From Sinomonas sp. ASV322 (GTDB lineage: Bacteria; Actinomycetota; Actinomycetes; Actinomycetales; Micrococcaceae), in NCBI RefSeq assembly GCF_030908245.1, contig NZ_JAVFJJ010000003.1, positions 310,001 through 374,000 on the forward strand: 64,000 bases of DNA. The letters are read 5' to 3'. This document shows, one piece after another, positions 17,755 to 26,186 of this stretch. A model generated the notes under the pieces. That model had not been told where the DNA came from. It ran no database searches and saw only the letters and a list, made by a program, of their open reading frames with translations. Both the position numbers and the translations under genes were made by a program. Each line of letters begins with the position of its first letter. The first letter of the stretch is position 1.

Positions 17755-19008
17755 GTGACTTCCACGCCCGCCCCCGCATCCCACCCCCTCGCGGATCTTC
17801 CGGAGCGCGCCGCCGTCGTCGATCTCGAGGCGATCCGCCACAACGTCCGCCTCGTGCGGACCGTCGCGGATCCGGCCCGCGTCATGGCTGTCGTCAAGGC
17901 GGACGCCTACGGCCACGGGGCGGTACCGGTGGCCCGTGCGGCGCTCGAGGCGGGCGCGTCGTGGCTTGGGGTCGCGCACATCAGCGAGGCTCTTACCCTT
18001 CGCGCGGCGGGCATCGAGGCTCCGACCCTCGCGTGGCTCCACACACCCGAGAGCAACTTCTCGGCGGCCGTGGGGGCCGGTGTCGACCTCGGCTGCTCAG
18101 GCTGGGAGCTCGGCCGCATCGTCCAGGCGGCGCGCGAGCAGGAGCGCCCGGCCCGCGTGCACCTCAAGATCGACACGGGCCTCGGCCGCAACGGCGTCAC
18201 GCCCGACCGGTGGGAGGCCGTCCTCGACGAGGCCGCCGAGTACCAGGACGCGGGCCTTCTGCGCGTCGTCGGCGTCTTCAGCCACCTCGCCGTCGCGGAC
18301 GAACCCGACCGCCCCGAGACCGACGCGCAGCTCGACGTCTTCCGCGACGCCGTCGCACTCGCCGAAGACGCGGGGTGCGACCTCGAGGTGCGGCACATCG
18401 CGAACTCGCCCGCGATCTTCTCCCGCCCGGACACGCATTTCGACCTCGTGCGCGCGGGCATCGCGATCTACGGGCTCTCCCCGTTCGTGGACCAGTCCTC
18501 GGCCGATCTGGGCCTCCGCCCGGCCATGACCCTCCGCACGCTCGTGTCCCAGTGCAAGCGCGTGCCCGCGGGCCAGGGCGTGAGCTACGGCCTCACGTAC
18601 CGCACACCGGGGGAGAGCGCTCTGGGCCTCATCCCGCTCGGCTACGCGGACGGCGTCCCGCGGACGTCCGAGGGCGGGCCCGTGCGGATCGCGGGCACGA
18701 CCTACCGCGTGGTCGGCCGCGTCGCGATGGACCAGACGGTCGTGGACCTTGGGCCGGACGCGGATCCGGAAGCGCTCGCGGGCGCGGAGGCCGTCCTCTT
18801 CGGGACGGGCGACGACGGCGGCCCCACCGCCGATGACTGGGCCCGTGCCGCCGGGACCATCAACTACGAGATCGTCACGCGCATCAGCCCGCGCGTACCC
18901 CGCATCCACGTCGATTCGGCGGTGCCAGCCGAGCCCGCCGCGGCCGAGGACATCCCGGTGGAGGCTGCGCTGGGCGACGTCGCGCGGGCCGCCGGGGGCG
19001 CCGCATGA
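17755..19008 (+). CDS. alr: Alanine racemase
   Basis: PLP enzyme that makes D-alanine for peptidoglycan, 417 residues. The PLP lysine is K48 in VVKADAYGHG; the catalytic tyrosine is in GVSYGLTYRTPG; the C-terminal domain has PLGYADGVPR and GRVAMDQTVVDLG. The GTG at 17755 is seven bases after TAGACT (17742-17747), consistent with a leaderless transcript. It is the first gene of a chain with tsaE, tsaB, rimI and tsaD, joined by ATGA-type overlaps. Confidence 0.95.
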   Translation: MTSTPAPASHPLADLPERAAVVDLEAIRHNVRLVRTVADPARVMAVVKADAYGHGAVPVARAALEAGASWLGVAHISEALTLRAAGIEAPTLAWLHTPESNFSAAVGAGVDLGCSGWELGRIVQAAREQERPARVHLKIDTGLGRNGVTPDRWEAVLDEAAEYQDAGLLRVVGVFSHLAVADEPDRPETDAQLDVFRDAVALAEDAGCDLEVRHIANSPAIFSRPDTHFDLVRAGIAIYGLSPFVDQSSADLGLRPAMTLRTLVSQCKRVPAGQGVSYGLTYRTPGESALGLIPLGYADGVPRTSEGGPVRIAGTTYRVVGRVAMDQTVVDLGPDADPEALAGAEAVLFGTGDDGGPTADDWARAAGTINYEIVTRISPRVPRIHVDSAVPAEPAAAEDIPVEAALGDVARAAGGAA

Positions 19009-19673
19009 ACGGAAGCACCATGCACCCCGCGTCCGCGCCGGATGCGGCATGGGAGCTTCGGGCCCGGCCGACGACGGCGGAGGAGACCCAAGCGCTCGGC
19101 TCGGCCCTCGGCGAGGTGCTCCGTGCGGGCGACCTCGTCGTGCTGACCGGCGGGCTCGGGGCCGGGAAGACGACGTTCACGCAGGGCCTCGGCGCGGGCC
19201 TGGGCGTCCGCGGCGGGGTGATCTCGCCGACGTTCGTGCTCGTGCGCATCCACCCGAACCTGCCGTCCGGGCCCCGTCCGGGGGGACCCGATCTCGTGCA
19301 CGTTGACGCGTACCGGCTCGAGGGCGAGGACGAGATTGACGACCTCGACCTCGAGAACTGGGCGGACACCTCTGTCACGGTCGTCGAATGGGGGCGCGGG
19401 CGCGTCGAGCACCTCGCCGAATCGTGGCTCGACATCGAGCTCGTCCGCGGGCCGGCCGGCGATCCGCCGGGGGAGACGGCCGTCGGCTCTGCTGTCGGCG
19501 CGGATCCCGACGTCGACTTCGACCCGCAGTTCGCGGACGCCTCTGTCGACGAGGAGTACGACGACGACGAGCCGCGCCTCGTCGTCGTCCGCGGCTTCGG
19601 ACCGCGCTGGGCGGAGCTGCCCGCGCTGCCCGGTGCTGAACAGGCCTCGGCTTGGACAGGAGGCGCGCGATGA
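19005..19673 (+). CDS. tsaE: tRNA t6A biosynthesis ATPase TsaE
   Basis: P-loop ATPase that works with TsaB and TsaD in threonylcarbamoyl transfer to A37 of ANN-decoding tRNAs. The Walker A is GGLGAGKTTFTQ (K55), followed by SPTFVLVRIH and HVDAYRLEG. At 222 residues it is longer than the usual 150-160: there is an acidic insert (DPDVDFDPQFADASVDEEYD) before the last strand. It overlaps alr by four bases and ends overlapping tsaB. Confidence 0.94.
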   Translation: MNGSTMHPASAPDAAWELRARPTTAEETQALGSALGEVLRAGDLVVLTGGLGAGKTTFTQGLGAGLGVRGGVISPTFVLVRIHPNLPSGPRPGGPDLVHVDAYRLEGEDEIDDLDLENWADTSVTVVEWGRGRVEHLAESWLDIELVRGPAGDPPGETAVGSAVGADPDVDFDPQFADASVDEEYDDDEPRLVVVRGFGPRWAELPALPGAEQASAWTGGAR

Positions 19674-20425
19674 TCCTCCTCGCGATCGACACGTCCGCGA
19701 TCGCCTCGGCCGCGCTCCTGCGCTGGCACGACGGCGACGCCGAGGCCGCACTCCTAGCGCAGTTCGCGACCGAGGACACGAAGTCCCACGCCGAGGTACT
19801 CGCGCCCGGCATCCGCGCCCTCCTCGACGAGCAGGGCCTCACGGGCGCCCACGTTGACCGCATCGTCGTGGGCGTCGGGCCGGGGCCGTTCACGGGCCTC
19901 CGCTCGGGCATCGCGACGGCCCGGGCCCTCGCGTTCGCGTGGGACGTTCCGCTGGGAGGGCTCATGAGCCTCGACGCGGTCGCGTGGGACGTCGTCGCGT
20001 CGGGCTCCTCCGTCCAGACGATCCGCGGGCCCCGCTCGACGCCCGCGTCCGGCGAGACGGACGCGCGGCCCCTTGCGGCGCCGTCGTCCGATTTCCTCGT
20101 CGCGACGGACGCGCGCCGCCGCGAAGTGTATTGGGGACGGTACACCGCCTCTGGGGCACTCCTCGACGGTCCCCACGTCGCGTACCCCGACGCCCTCCCG
20201 CCGCTCCCGGCCTACGGGGCCGGAGCCGGGATCTACGGCGAGAAGCTCGCGGCGGCAGGCGCCGTCGTCGTCCCCGGGTTCGAGCGAGCCCAGCCGACCG
20301 CCGCGTCCCTCGGCCTCGCCGCCGTCGAACGGCTCGCGCGCGGCCAGGCACTCCTCGACACGGCACCGCGCTACCTGCGGGAATCGGACGCTCAGGTGCC
20401 CGGCCCCCGGAAGAAAGCCTTGTGA
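19670..20425 (+). CDS. tsaB: tRNA t6A biosynthesis protein TsaB
   Basis: Inactive ASKHA-fold partner of TsaD in the t6A complex, 251 residues. N-terminal MILLAIDTSAIASAAL and VGVGPGPFTGLRSGIATARA are diagnostic. The ATG at 19670 overlaps the tsaE stop (ATGA); the longer frame adds only a short arginine-rich extension. The stop overlaps the rimI start. Confidence 0.93.
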   Translation: MILLAIDTSAIASAALLRWHDGDAEAALLAQFATEDTKSHAEVLAPGIRALLDEQGLTGAHVDRIVVGVGPGPFTGLRSGIATARALAFAWDVPLGGLMSLDAVAWDVVASGSSVQTIRGPRSTPASGETDARPLAAPSSDFLVATDARRREVYWGRYTASGALLDGPHVAYPDALPPLPAYGAGAGIYGEKLAAAGAVVVPGFERAQPTAASLGLAAVERLARGQALLDTAPRYLRESDAQVPGPRKKAL

Positions 20426-20970
20426 TGGGCGCGCTTCCCGCGGGAGTCGTGCTCCGCGACATGACGGAGGCGGACGTTCCGGCAGTCCACGCCCTCGAAG
20501 TCGAGCTGTTCCCCATCGACGCGTGGCCCGAACGCATGTTCCGGGACGAGCTCTCGCAGCCTGAGACGCGGCGCTACTACGTCGCTGAGGAGCGCAGCGG
20601 GGACGTCACGCCGACCGGGCCGGGCCGGATCGTCGCGTACGCGGGGGTCATGTGCGTGCCGCCGATCGCGGACGTGCAGACGATCGCCGTCGTGCCCGAG
20701 CGCGAGGGGCGGGGCATCGGCTCCGCCGTGCTCGACGAGCTCATCGCGGAGGCGCGGCGCCGCGGCGCGCGGGACGTCCTGCTGGAGGTCCGCGCCGACA
20801 ATCCGCGCGCCCAGGCGCTGTACCGGCGCTTCGGGTTCGTGCAGATCCACACGCGTCGGCGCTACTACCGGGACGGCGTCGACGCGCTCATCATGCAGCT
20901 GCCGCTCGAGGCCGCGCCCTCGGGCGGGGCTGAATCGGGCGGGGGAGAAGCAGTGGGAGGAGCCCAGTGA
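20425..20970 (+). CDS. rimI: Ribosomal protein S18-alanine N-acetyltransferase
   Basis: GNAT acetyltransferase, 181 residues, that acetylates the N-terminus of ribosomal protein S18. The acetyl-CoA loop is [15 protein letters not shown], and the typical C-terminal pattern is [18 protein letters not shown] followed by DGVDALIM. The 20-residue glycine-rich tail is not part of the fold. The ATG shares its A with the tsaB stop; a GTG one codon earlier is possible. Confidence 0.92.
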   Translation: MGALPAGVVLRDMTEADVPAVHALEVELFPIDAWPERMFRDELSQPETRRYYVAEERSGDVTPTGPGRIVAYAGVMCVPPIADVQTIAVVPEREGRGIGSAVLDELIAEARRRGARDVLLEVRADNPRAQALYRRFGFVQIHTRRRYYRDGVDALIMQLPLEAAPSGGAESGGGEAVGGAQ

Positions 20971-22040
20971 ACCAGCCGCTCGTGCTCGGCATCGAGTCCT
21001 CGTGCGACGAGACGGGCGTCGGGATCGTGCGCGGCACGACGCTGCTCGCCAACACCGTGTCCTCGTCCATGGACGAGCACGTGCGCTTCGGCGGCGTCAT
21101 CCCCGAGATCGCGTCGCGCGCGCATCTCGACGCGCTCGTGCCGGCCCTGCGCGAGGCGCTCGAGACGGCCGGCGTGACGCTCGACGAGATCGACGCCCTC
21201 GCGGTCACCTCCGGGCCCGGCCTCGCGGGCGCCCTCATGGTCGGCGTGTGCGGCGCCAAGGCGCTCTCCGTCGCGACGGGGAAACCCCTGTACGCGATCA
21301 ACCACCTTGTCGCGCATGTCGGCGTAGGGCTCCTCGACGGCGGCGTCTACGGCGGTCGGCTGCCCGAGGACCTCGGCGCGCTGCTCGTCTCGGGCGGGCA
21401 CACCGAGATCCTGCGCGTGCGGAACATCGCGTCTGATGTCGAACTGCTCGGCTCCACGATCGACGATGCCGCGGGCGAGGCGTACGACAAGGTCGCGCGC
21501 CTCCTCGGACTCGGCTACCCCGGCGGGCCTGCGATCGACGGGCTCGCCCGCGAGGGCGATCCGAAGGCCTTCCGCTTCCCGCGCGGCCTCACGCAGCCCA
21601 AGTACATGGGCACGGCCGAGGTGCCGGGACCGCACCGCTACGACTGGTCGTTCTCGGGGCTCAAGACCGCCGTCGCGCGGTGCGTCGAGCAGCACGAGGC
21701 CGCGGGGAAGCCCGTGCCCGTCGCGGACATCGCCGCCTCGTTCCAGGAGGCGGTCGTGGACGTGGTGACGGCGAAGGCCGTCCTCGCGTGCCGCGAGCAA
21801 GGCATCCGGAACCTGCTCCTCGGCGGGGGAGTGGCTGCCAATTCGCGGCTGCGCGAGCTCACGGCGTCCCGGTGTGCCGAGGCGGGGATCTCGCTCGCCG
21901 TGCCGTCGTTCTCGCTCTGCACCGACAACGGGGCGATGGTCGCGGCCCTCGCGGCCCGCGTGATCATGGACGGCGGCGCGCCGAGCGACCTCGCGTTCGC
22001 CCCGGACTCGTCGCTGCCCGTGACGACCGTCTCCGTCTGA
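20967..22040 (+). CDS. tsaD: tRNA N6-threonylcarbamoyladenosine transferase TsaD
   Basis: Catalytic subunit that transfers the threonylcarbamoyl group to tRNA A37, 357 residues. Iron-site histidines lie in [12 protein letters not shown]; other motifs are [55 protein letters not shown] and [11 protein letters not shown]. It overlaps rimI by four bases and ends the alr-tsa operon, just before a complex palindromic element. Confidence 0.97.
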   Translation: MNQPLVLGIESSCDETGVGIVRGTTLLANTVSSSMDEHVRFGGVIPEIASRAHLDALVPALREALETAGVTLDEIDALAVTSGPGLAGALMVGVCGAKALSVATGKPLYAINHLVAHVGVGLLDGGVYGGRLPEDLGALLVSGGHTEILRVRNIASDVELLGSTIDDAAGEAYDKVARLLGLGYPGGPAIDGLAREGDPKAFRFPRGLTQPKYMGTAEVPGPHRYDWSFSGLKTAVARCVEQHEAAGKPVPVADIAASFQEAVVDVVTAKAVLACREQGIRNLLLGGGVAANSRLRELTASRCAEAGISLAVPSFSLCTDNGAMVAALAARVIMDGGAPSDLAFAPDSSLPVTTVSV

Positions 22041-22052
22041 GTACGGCTTCGA

Positions 22053-22113
22053 TCGCCACAATTCACCGAGGTTTGGCGTCGAATTCGACCGCTAGCGCCG
22101 TGAATTGTGGCGA
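22053..22113. repeat. 14-base inverted repeat with an inner 12-base palindrome
   Basis: TCGCCACAATTCAC (22053-22066) and GTGAATTGTGGCGA (22100-22113) are exact reverse complements. Between them is the perfect palindrome GTCGAATTCGAC (22078-22089). It follows tsaD by 12 bases and could terminate the operon, but it has no U tract. Confidence 0.6.
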
Positions 22114-22200
22114 ATCTCGGGCGAGACGGGCGGCCCAGGTTATCCACATACGGGCAATGCGCTTTGCCGACGCCACGTGAGTCGGGGCAGGCTGTTTCCT

Positions 22201-22862
22201 ATGGGGGGACCGGAACAGCTCTTAGCTAGCCTCGGCGGAAGCGCCGCAACACGGGACCTGCGTCGGTGCTTCACGCAGAGCCAACTGGAGCGGGCGCTGC
22301 AGGCCGGTGAGCTCGTGCGGCCGCGGAAGGGCGTCTACGCCTTGGCCTCTCTCGATGAAGCGCATCGGGTTGCGCTCGAGTGCGGCAGTGTGCTCTATGG
22401 TCGCTCGGCCGCATTGGCGCATGGGCTCGGCGTTCTGGAGAGGCCACGGGCCGGAACAAGCGAGCGCTGCGACGGGTCCTCGCCCACATGGACGGACGCG
22501 CGGCAAATCCGTTTGAGTCGGGCCTGCGGGCGGCGTGCCTCGACGCTGGCGTCAAGCTGGAGCCCCAGCTGCGGATTGCCACCCGTGGGGGCACCTTCGT
22601 CGTGGACCTCGGGTCAGCGCTCTATCGCGTGACGGCCGAAGCAGACAGCTTTGAGTGGCATGGCGGACGCGAAGCCTTGCACCGAGACTGCACCCGGTAC
22701 AACGAGCTGGTCCGAGATTCCTGGACCGTGCTTCGGTTCAGCTGGGAGCACGTCATGTTCGACCGGGTGTGGGTGGGCCAGCTCGTCGCCGATGTCATCG
22801 AAGATGCGAAAGGCCACAAGTCGCGCGCGAAACAAGCCAGATCAGCGCCCTCGGCGCCCTGA
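22201..22862 (+). pseudogene. Broken AbiEi-type HTH / DUF559 nuclease-like gene
   Basis: Two halves of one family lie in different frames. Bases 22201 to about 22446 encode a winged-helix N-terminus like AbiEi antitoxins (LLASLGGSAATRDLRRCFTQ, LVRPRKGVYALASLDEAHRV, YGRSAALAHGLG). From about 22450 to 22862 the frame shifts and encodes the C-terminal Vsr-like DUF559 part (FESGLRAACLDAGVKLEPQL, ADSFEWHGGREALHRDCTRY, VLRFSWEHVMF). Full-length relatives carry about 100 residues between these blocks, so an internal deletion with frameshift is likely. Confidence 0.75.
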
Positions 22863-22875
22863 ATTGTGTCCTTCG

Positions 22876-23052
22876 CTACCGCCGCCGGCGCCACGCGATG
22901 ATGGCCTCGACGCCCGCGTAGACGATCGCGATCGCCACGACCGCGAGGGCAGCCTGGCCGTGCGACGTCGCCGCGAGCAGTCCGGCGACCACCGCGAGGA
23001 CGAACACGAGCCGCCCAGGCGAGCGGCGTCGTCGTCCGTCGTTGGGGCTCAC
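22876..23052 (-). CDS. 58-residue two-helix membrane protein coupled to ybdK
   Basis: A small gene: GTG at 23050-23052, TAG at 22876-22878. It begins with a basic N-terminus ([13 protein letters not shown]), has two hydrophobic segments (LVFVLAVVAGLLAA and AALAVVAIAIVYAGVEAIIA) and ends WRRRR. The GTG overlaps the YbdK stop (GTGA), which argues for translational coupling and a real gene. The function is unknown; no homologue is recognised. Codon use matches the region. Confidence 0.65.
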   Translation of the reverse strand: MSPNDGRRRRSPGRLVFVLAVVAGLLAATSHGQAALAVVAIAIVYAGVEAIIAWRRRR

Positions 23053-24194
23053 GCTGGATGGCCCTCGCGCATGAGGCGGGCTTCTTCGAGGACGACGGCG
23101 CGAAGGTCGCCCGCGTGCTCCTCCGCGATGCGGCGCTGGCGCTGATAGCCGGCCCCGCGGCGCACGATGCCTTCCACGTCGCGGAGCTCATCCTCGCAGC
23201 CGAGGTCCCGGGCAATGGGCTCGAGCCGGGTGACGGTCTCTGCGAGGTGCTCGGTCACGAGCTTCTCGTTGCCCTGCGCGTCGAGGATGATGATCGCGTC
23301 CAGGCCGTAGCGGGCCGAGCGCCACTTGTTCTCCTGGACGTGCCACGGCGGCATCGTCGGGATCGTGCCGCCCGCGTCGAGCGTCCGGGACGCCTCTTCG
23401 ACAAGGCATTGGGTGAGCGCCCCGATCGCGCCGACCTCCTCGAGGGTCGAGAGGCCGTCGCACACACGCATCTCGATCGTTCCGAGGCGCGGCACCGGAC
23501 GGATGTCCCAGCGGATCTCGCTGATGATGTCGATGACGCCGGTCGTGAGCATGTCGTCGACATAGCGCTCGAACCCGGCCCAATCGGGGAACTGGAACGG
23601 GAGCCCCGCGGTCGGAAGCTGCTGGAACATGAGGGCACGCTGCGACGCGTAGCCCGTGTCCTCGCCGCTCCAGAACGGGCTCGACGCCGAGAGGGCCTGG
23701 AAGTGCGGGAAGTAGTTCACGAGGGCGTCGAGGACGGGCATGGCCTTCTCCCGCCGGTCGAGTCCGATGTGCACGTGGACCCCGTAGATGACCATCTGAC
23801 GGCCCCACCACTGGGTCCGGTCGATGAGCTTCGCGTATCGCTCCTTGTCCGTGACGGGCTGGAGGCGCGGCGGGCTGAAGGGGTGGCTTCCTGCCGAGAA
23901 GAGCTCGACGCCGATGCGGTCCGTCACGGCGCGGACCGCAGCCATGGTCGTGGCGAGGTCGGCCTTGGCCTCGGATACCGTGTCGTGGACGCCGGTCACG
24001 ATCTCGACCGTGTTGAGGAGAAGCTCCTGATGGACGCGGGGGAAGTCGCCGTTGAGCTCTGGACGCTCGGTGAAGACCCGCTGGAGCACTTCGGGGGCCA
24101 CCGAGACGAGTTCGCCGCCGTGGCGGTCGACGAGCGCGAGCTCCCATTCCATGCCGATCGTGGACTGCTTCGACGCGGCGAAGTCGATGTGCAT
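23049..24194 (-). CDS. YbdK-family carboxylate-amine ligase
   Basis: A 381-residue ATP-grasp-like ligase of the glutamate-cysteine ligase 2 (YbdK/GCS2) family, which forms gamma-glutamyl or similar amide bonds. Motifs: TIGMEWELALVD, FSAGSHPFSPPRLQPV, YGVHVHIGLDRREKAMPVLD, SASSPFWSGEDTGYASQRAL and GTIEMRVCDGLSTLEEV. In actinobacteria that use mycothiol the physiological product is unclear. It starts ATG with a GGGGG-rich leader and is followed by a coupled small membrane gene. Confidence 0.9.
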   Translation of the reverse strand: MHIDFAASKQSTIGMEWELALVDRHGGELVSVAPEVLQRVFTERPELNGDFPRVHQELLLNTVEIVTGVHDTVSEAKADLATTMAAVRAVTDRIGVELFSAGSHPFSPPRLQPVTDKERYAKLIDRTQWWGRQMVIYGVHVHIGLDRREKAMPVLDALVNYFPHFQALSASSPFWSGEDTGYASQRALMFQQLPTAGLPFQFPDWAGFERYVDDMLTTGVIDIISEIRWDIRPVPRLGTIEMRVCDGLSTLEEVGAIGALTQCLVEEASRTLDAGGTIPTMPPWHVQENKWRSARYGLDAIIILDAQGNEKLVTEHLAETVTRLEPIARDLGCEDELRDVEGIVRRGAGYQRQRRIAEEHAGDLRAVVLEEARLMREGHPA

Positions 24195-24345
24195 GGCTTG
24201 CCCCCGCGTGCTCGAGCTCCGGCAGGGGCCGCAGCATCCGTACAGAATGTGCCCAGTCTAGGGCAGGGCATGGGTGCGCCTCGTAGGAGTGACTGTGCGT
24301 GACGCGAGGCGTCGGTCACGTCCCCATGCCGGGTCCGCGGCTGTC

Positions 24346-24416
24346 GTGCCGCTTCCCCGCAGTAGTGCCGCTTCCCCTCTATTGGGCTGCGGGTCCGCAG
24401 CCCAATAGCGGGGAAG
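24346..24416. repeat. Direct repeat plus long hairpin
   Basis: GTGCCGCTTCCCC occurs twice (24346-24358 and 24365-24377). The second copy runs into a hairpin with 21-base arms at 24371-24391 and 24396-24416, a GGTC loop and one mismatch (T24378 against C24409). It lies just downstream of the AidB-type gene and upstream of ybdK, so it may terminate the former. The 243-base gap holds no gene. Confidence 0.65.
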
Positions 24417-24437
24417 GGCGCCCGGTGCGAGGCTCTA

Positions 24438-26120
24438 TCAGACCCGCGCGAGGATCTCGGCCGTGCGGGCCGTGTCCGGGAGGCACCCGAACCCGAGCGT
24501 CCGCTTCTCTCCGAGCCTCGCGGCGAGGAACGCCTCCGCAACGCACGACGGCGCGTGCCCGACGAGGAGGGTGCCCTGCAGGGCGAGGGCGAGCTCTTCG
24601 GCCAGCCGGCGGGCCCACGCGTGCGCCTCGCCCGGCTCCCGGGCCGCGTCCCACATGAGCGAGAGGGCCCGGCCCAGCTGCGCGTCGAGGACCGGGTCGA
24701 CGCCGCGTTGCTGCTCGAGCTCGTCTGCGAGCGCTTCGGCCGAGTCGGGCTCCCGCTCGAGGGCCCGGAGCACGTCGAGCGCCACGACGTTGCCCGATCC
24801 CTCCCAGATCGCCATGACGGGCTGCTCGCGATACCGCATCGCGAGGGGGAAGTCCTCGGTGTACCCGTTCCCGCCGAGGCACTCGAGGGCCTCGGCCGCG
24901 TGGGCGGGTCCCCGCTGGCAGACCCAGTACTTCGCGACCGCCGTCGCGATCCGTGCAAACGCCTGTTCACGCCGAGCGTCGTTCGTCCCGGTGCCATGAG
25001 CAGCCCCGTCCTCGGCGCCGCGGCGCTCGGAAGCCGGCTCCGCGCCGTCGTCGGCCGCCGCAAGCCGCAGCCCAAGCCACGTCGCGGCCTCGGCCTCGAG
25101 CGCGAGGTCGGCGAGCACGGACGCCATCGCCGGCTGATCGACGAGGAGGCGGCCGAAGGCGCGGCGGTGCCGCGCGTGCCATACCGCTTCGACCACGCCC
25201 TGCCGCATGCCCGCGGCGGTTCCGAGCACGCAGTCGAGACGCGTTTCGTGGACCATGTCGATGATCGTCCGAACGCCGCGCCCTGCGTCGCCGACCCGCC
25301 AGCCGAAGGTGTCCTCGAACTCGACCTCGGCCGAGGCGTTTGAGCGGTTGCCGAGCTTCGACTTGAGGCGTACGAGCCGGATCGGATTGCGCGCGCCGTC
25401 GTCGAGCACACGGGGAACGAGGAAGCATGAGGGCCCCGCGGGTTCCTGGGCGAGGACGAGGAACGCGTCGCTCATGGGAGCCGAGCAGAACCACTTGTGG
25501 CCGGTGATGAGTCCTGTGCCGTCGCCCGCGTCGACCGCCGTGGTCGTGTTCGCGCGGACGTCGGAGCCGCCCTGCCGTTCGGTCATGGCCATGCCCATGA
25601 GCGCCCCCGGCTTGGCGGCGGCGGGCAGGAGTCTGGGCTCGTAGCCCGTTCCGTACAGGCGCGGGAGCCACGCCTCGGCGAGGGCCGCCTCGCGCGCCAC
25701 GACGGGCACCGCCGCATGCGTCATCGAGACGGGACACGCGTGACCGGGCTCGACCTGCGCGAAGAGCATGAATGCCGCCGCGCGGGCCACGTGGGCGCCG
25801 GGGCGCGGATCTGCCCATGCGGAGGTGTGGGCGCCGTGGGCCACGGCGTCGCCGAGCACGCGGTGATAAGCGGGGTGATATTCGACTTCGTCGAGGCGCT
25901 CGCCGTAGCGGTCGAGCGAGCGCAGCACAGGAACGTGGAGGTTGGCGAGCCGGGCGTTCTCCTGGAACTCGGCCGAACCGACAAGGCGCCCCGCCGCCGC
26001 GAGTGCACCGGCCGCCCAGCCCGCACCGTAATGCCGCACGCCGTCGACCAGGCCGGTGTTCGTCGAGAACTCGTCGATTCCCACGCGGGGCGGCGGCTGA
26101 TTCGCGGACGGCGCTCGCAT
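24438..26120 (-). CDS. AidB-type acyl-CoA dehydrogenase
   Basis: A flavoprotein of 560 residues with acyl-CoA dehydrogenase N-terminal, middle and C-terminal domains, closest to the AidB (alkylation response)/isovaleryl-CoA dehydrogenase-like branch. Motifs: GMAMTERQGGSDVRANTT, ITGHKWFCSAPMSDAFLVLA and ECLGGNGYTEDFPLAMRYRE. AidB is part of the adaptive response to alkylation in Escherichia coli; here no ada gene is nearby, so the role is uncertain. The start could be ATG 26120 or GTG 26135. Confidence 0.87.
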   Translation of the reverse strand: MRAPSANQPPPRVGIDEFSTNTGLVDGVRHYGAGWAAGALAAAGRLVGSAEFQENARLANLHVPVLRSLDRYGERLDEVEYHPAYHRVLGDAVAHGAHTSAWADPRPGAHVARAAAFMLFAQVEPGHACPVSMTHAAVPVVAREAALAEAWLPRLYGTGYEPRLLPAAAKPGALMGMAMTERQGGSDVRANTTTAVDAGDGTGLITGHKWFCSAPMSDAFLVLAQEPAGPSCFLVPRVLDDGARNPIRLVRLKSKLGNRSNASAEVEFEDTFGWRVGDAGRGVRTIIDMVHETRLDCVLGTAAGMRQGVVEAVWHARHRRAFGRLLVDQPAMASVLADLALEAEAATWLGLRLAAADDGAEPASERRGAEDGAAHGTGTNDARREQAFARIATAVAKYWVCQRGPAHAAEALECLGGNGYTEDFPLAMRYREQPVMAIWEGSGNVVALDVLRALEREPDSAEALADELEQQRGVDPVLDAQLGRALSLMWDAAREPGEAHAWARRLAEELALALQGTLLVGHAPSCVAEAFLAARLGEKRTLGFGCLPDTARTAEILARV

Positions 26121-26186
26121 GGGTCCATTCCACACCCGTCCGATTCACGGGAGCCAGATGGCGCAGAGCCCGGCTAGCCTTGTCGC

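Noticed and set aside
22380-22862. The DUF559-like frame as an independent gene.
   Set aside because: Its first 30 residues are a shadow of the other frame and lack homology; the two frames together match one family, so a pseudogene is the better call.
22101-22868. TGAATTGTG on both sides of the pseudogene as a target-site duplication.
   Set aside because: Nine bases is suggestive, but one copy is part of a larger palindrome and there is no transposase or terminal repeat pair.
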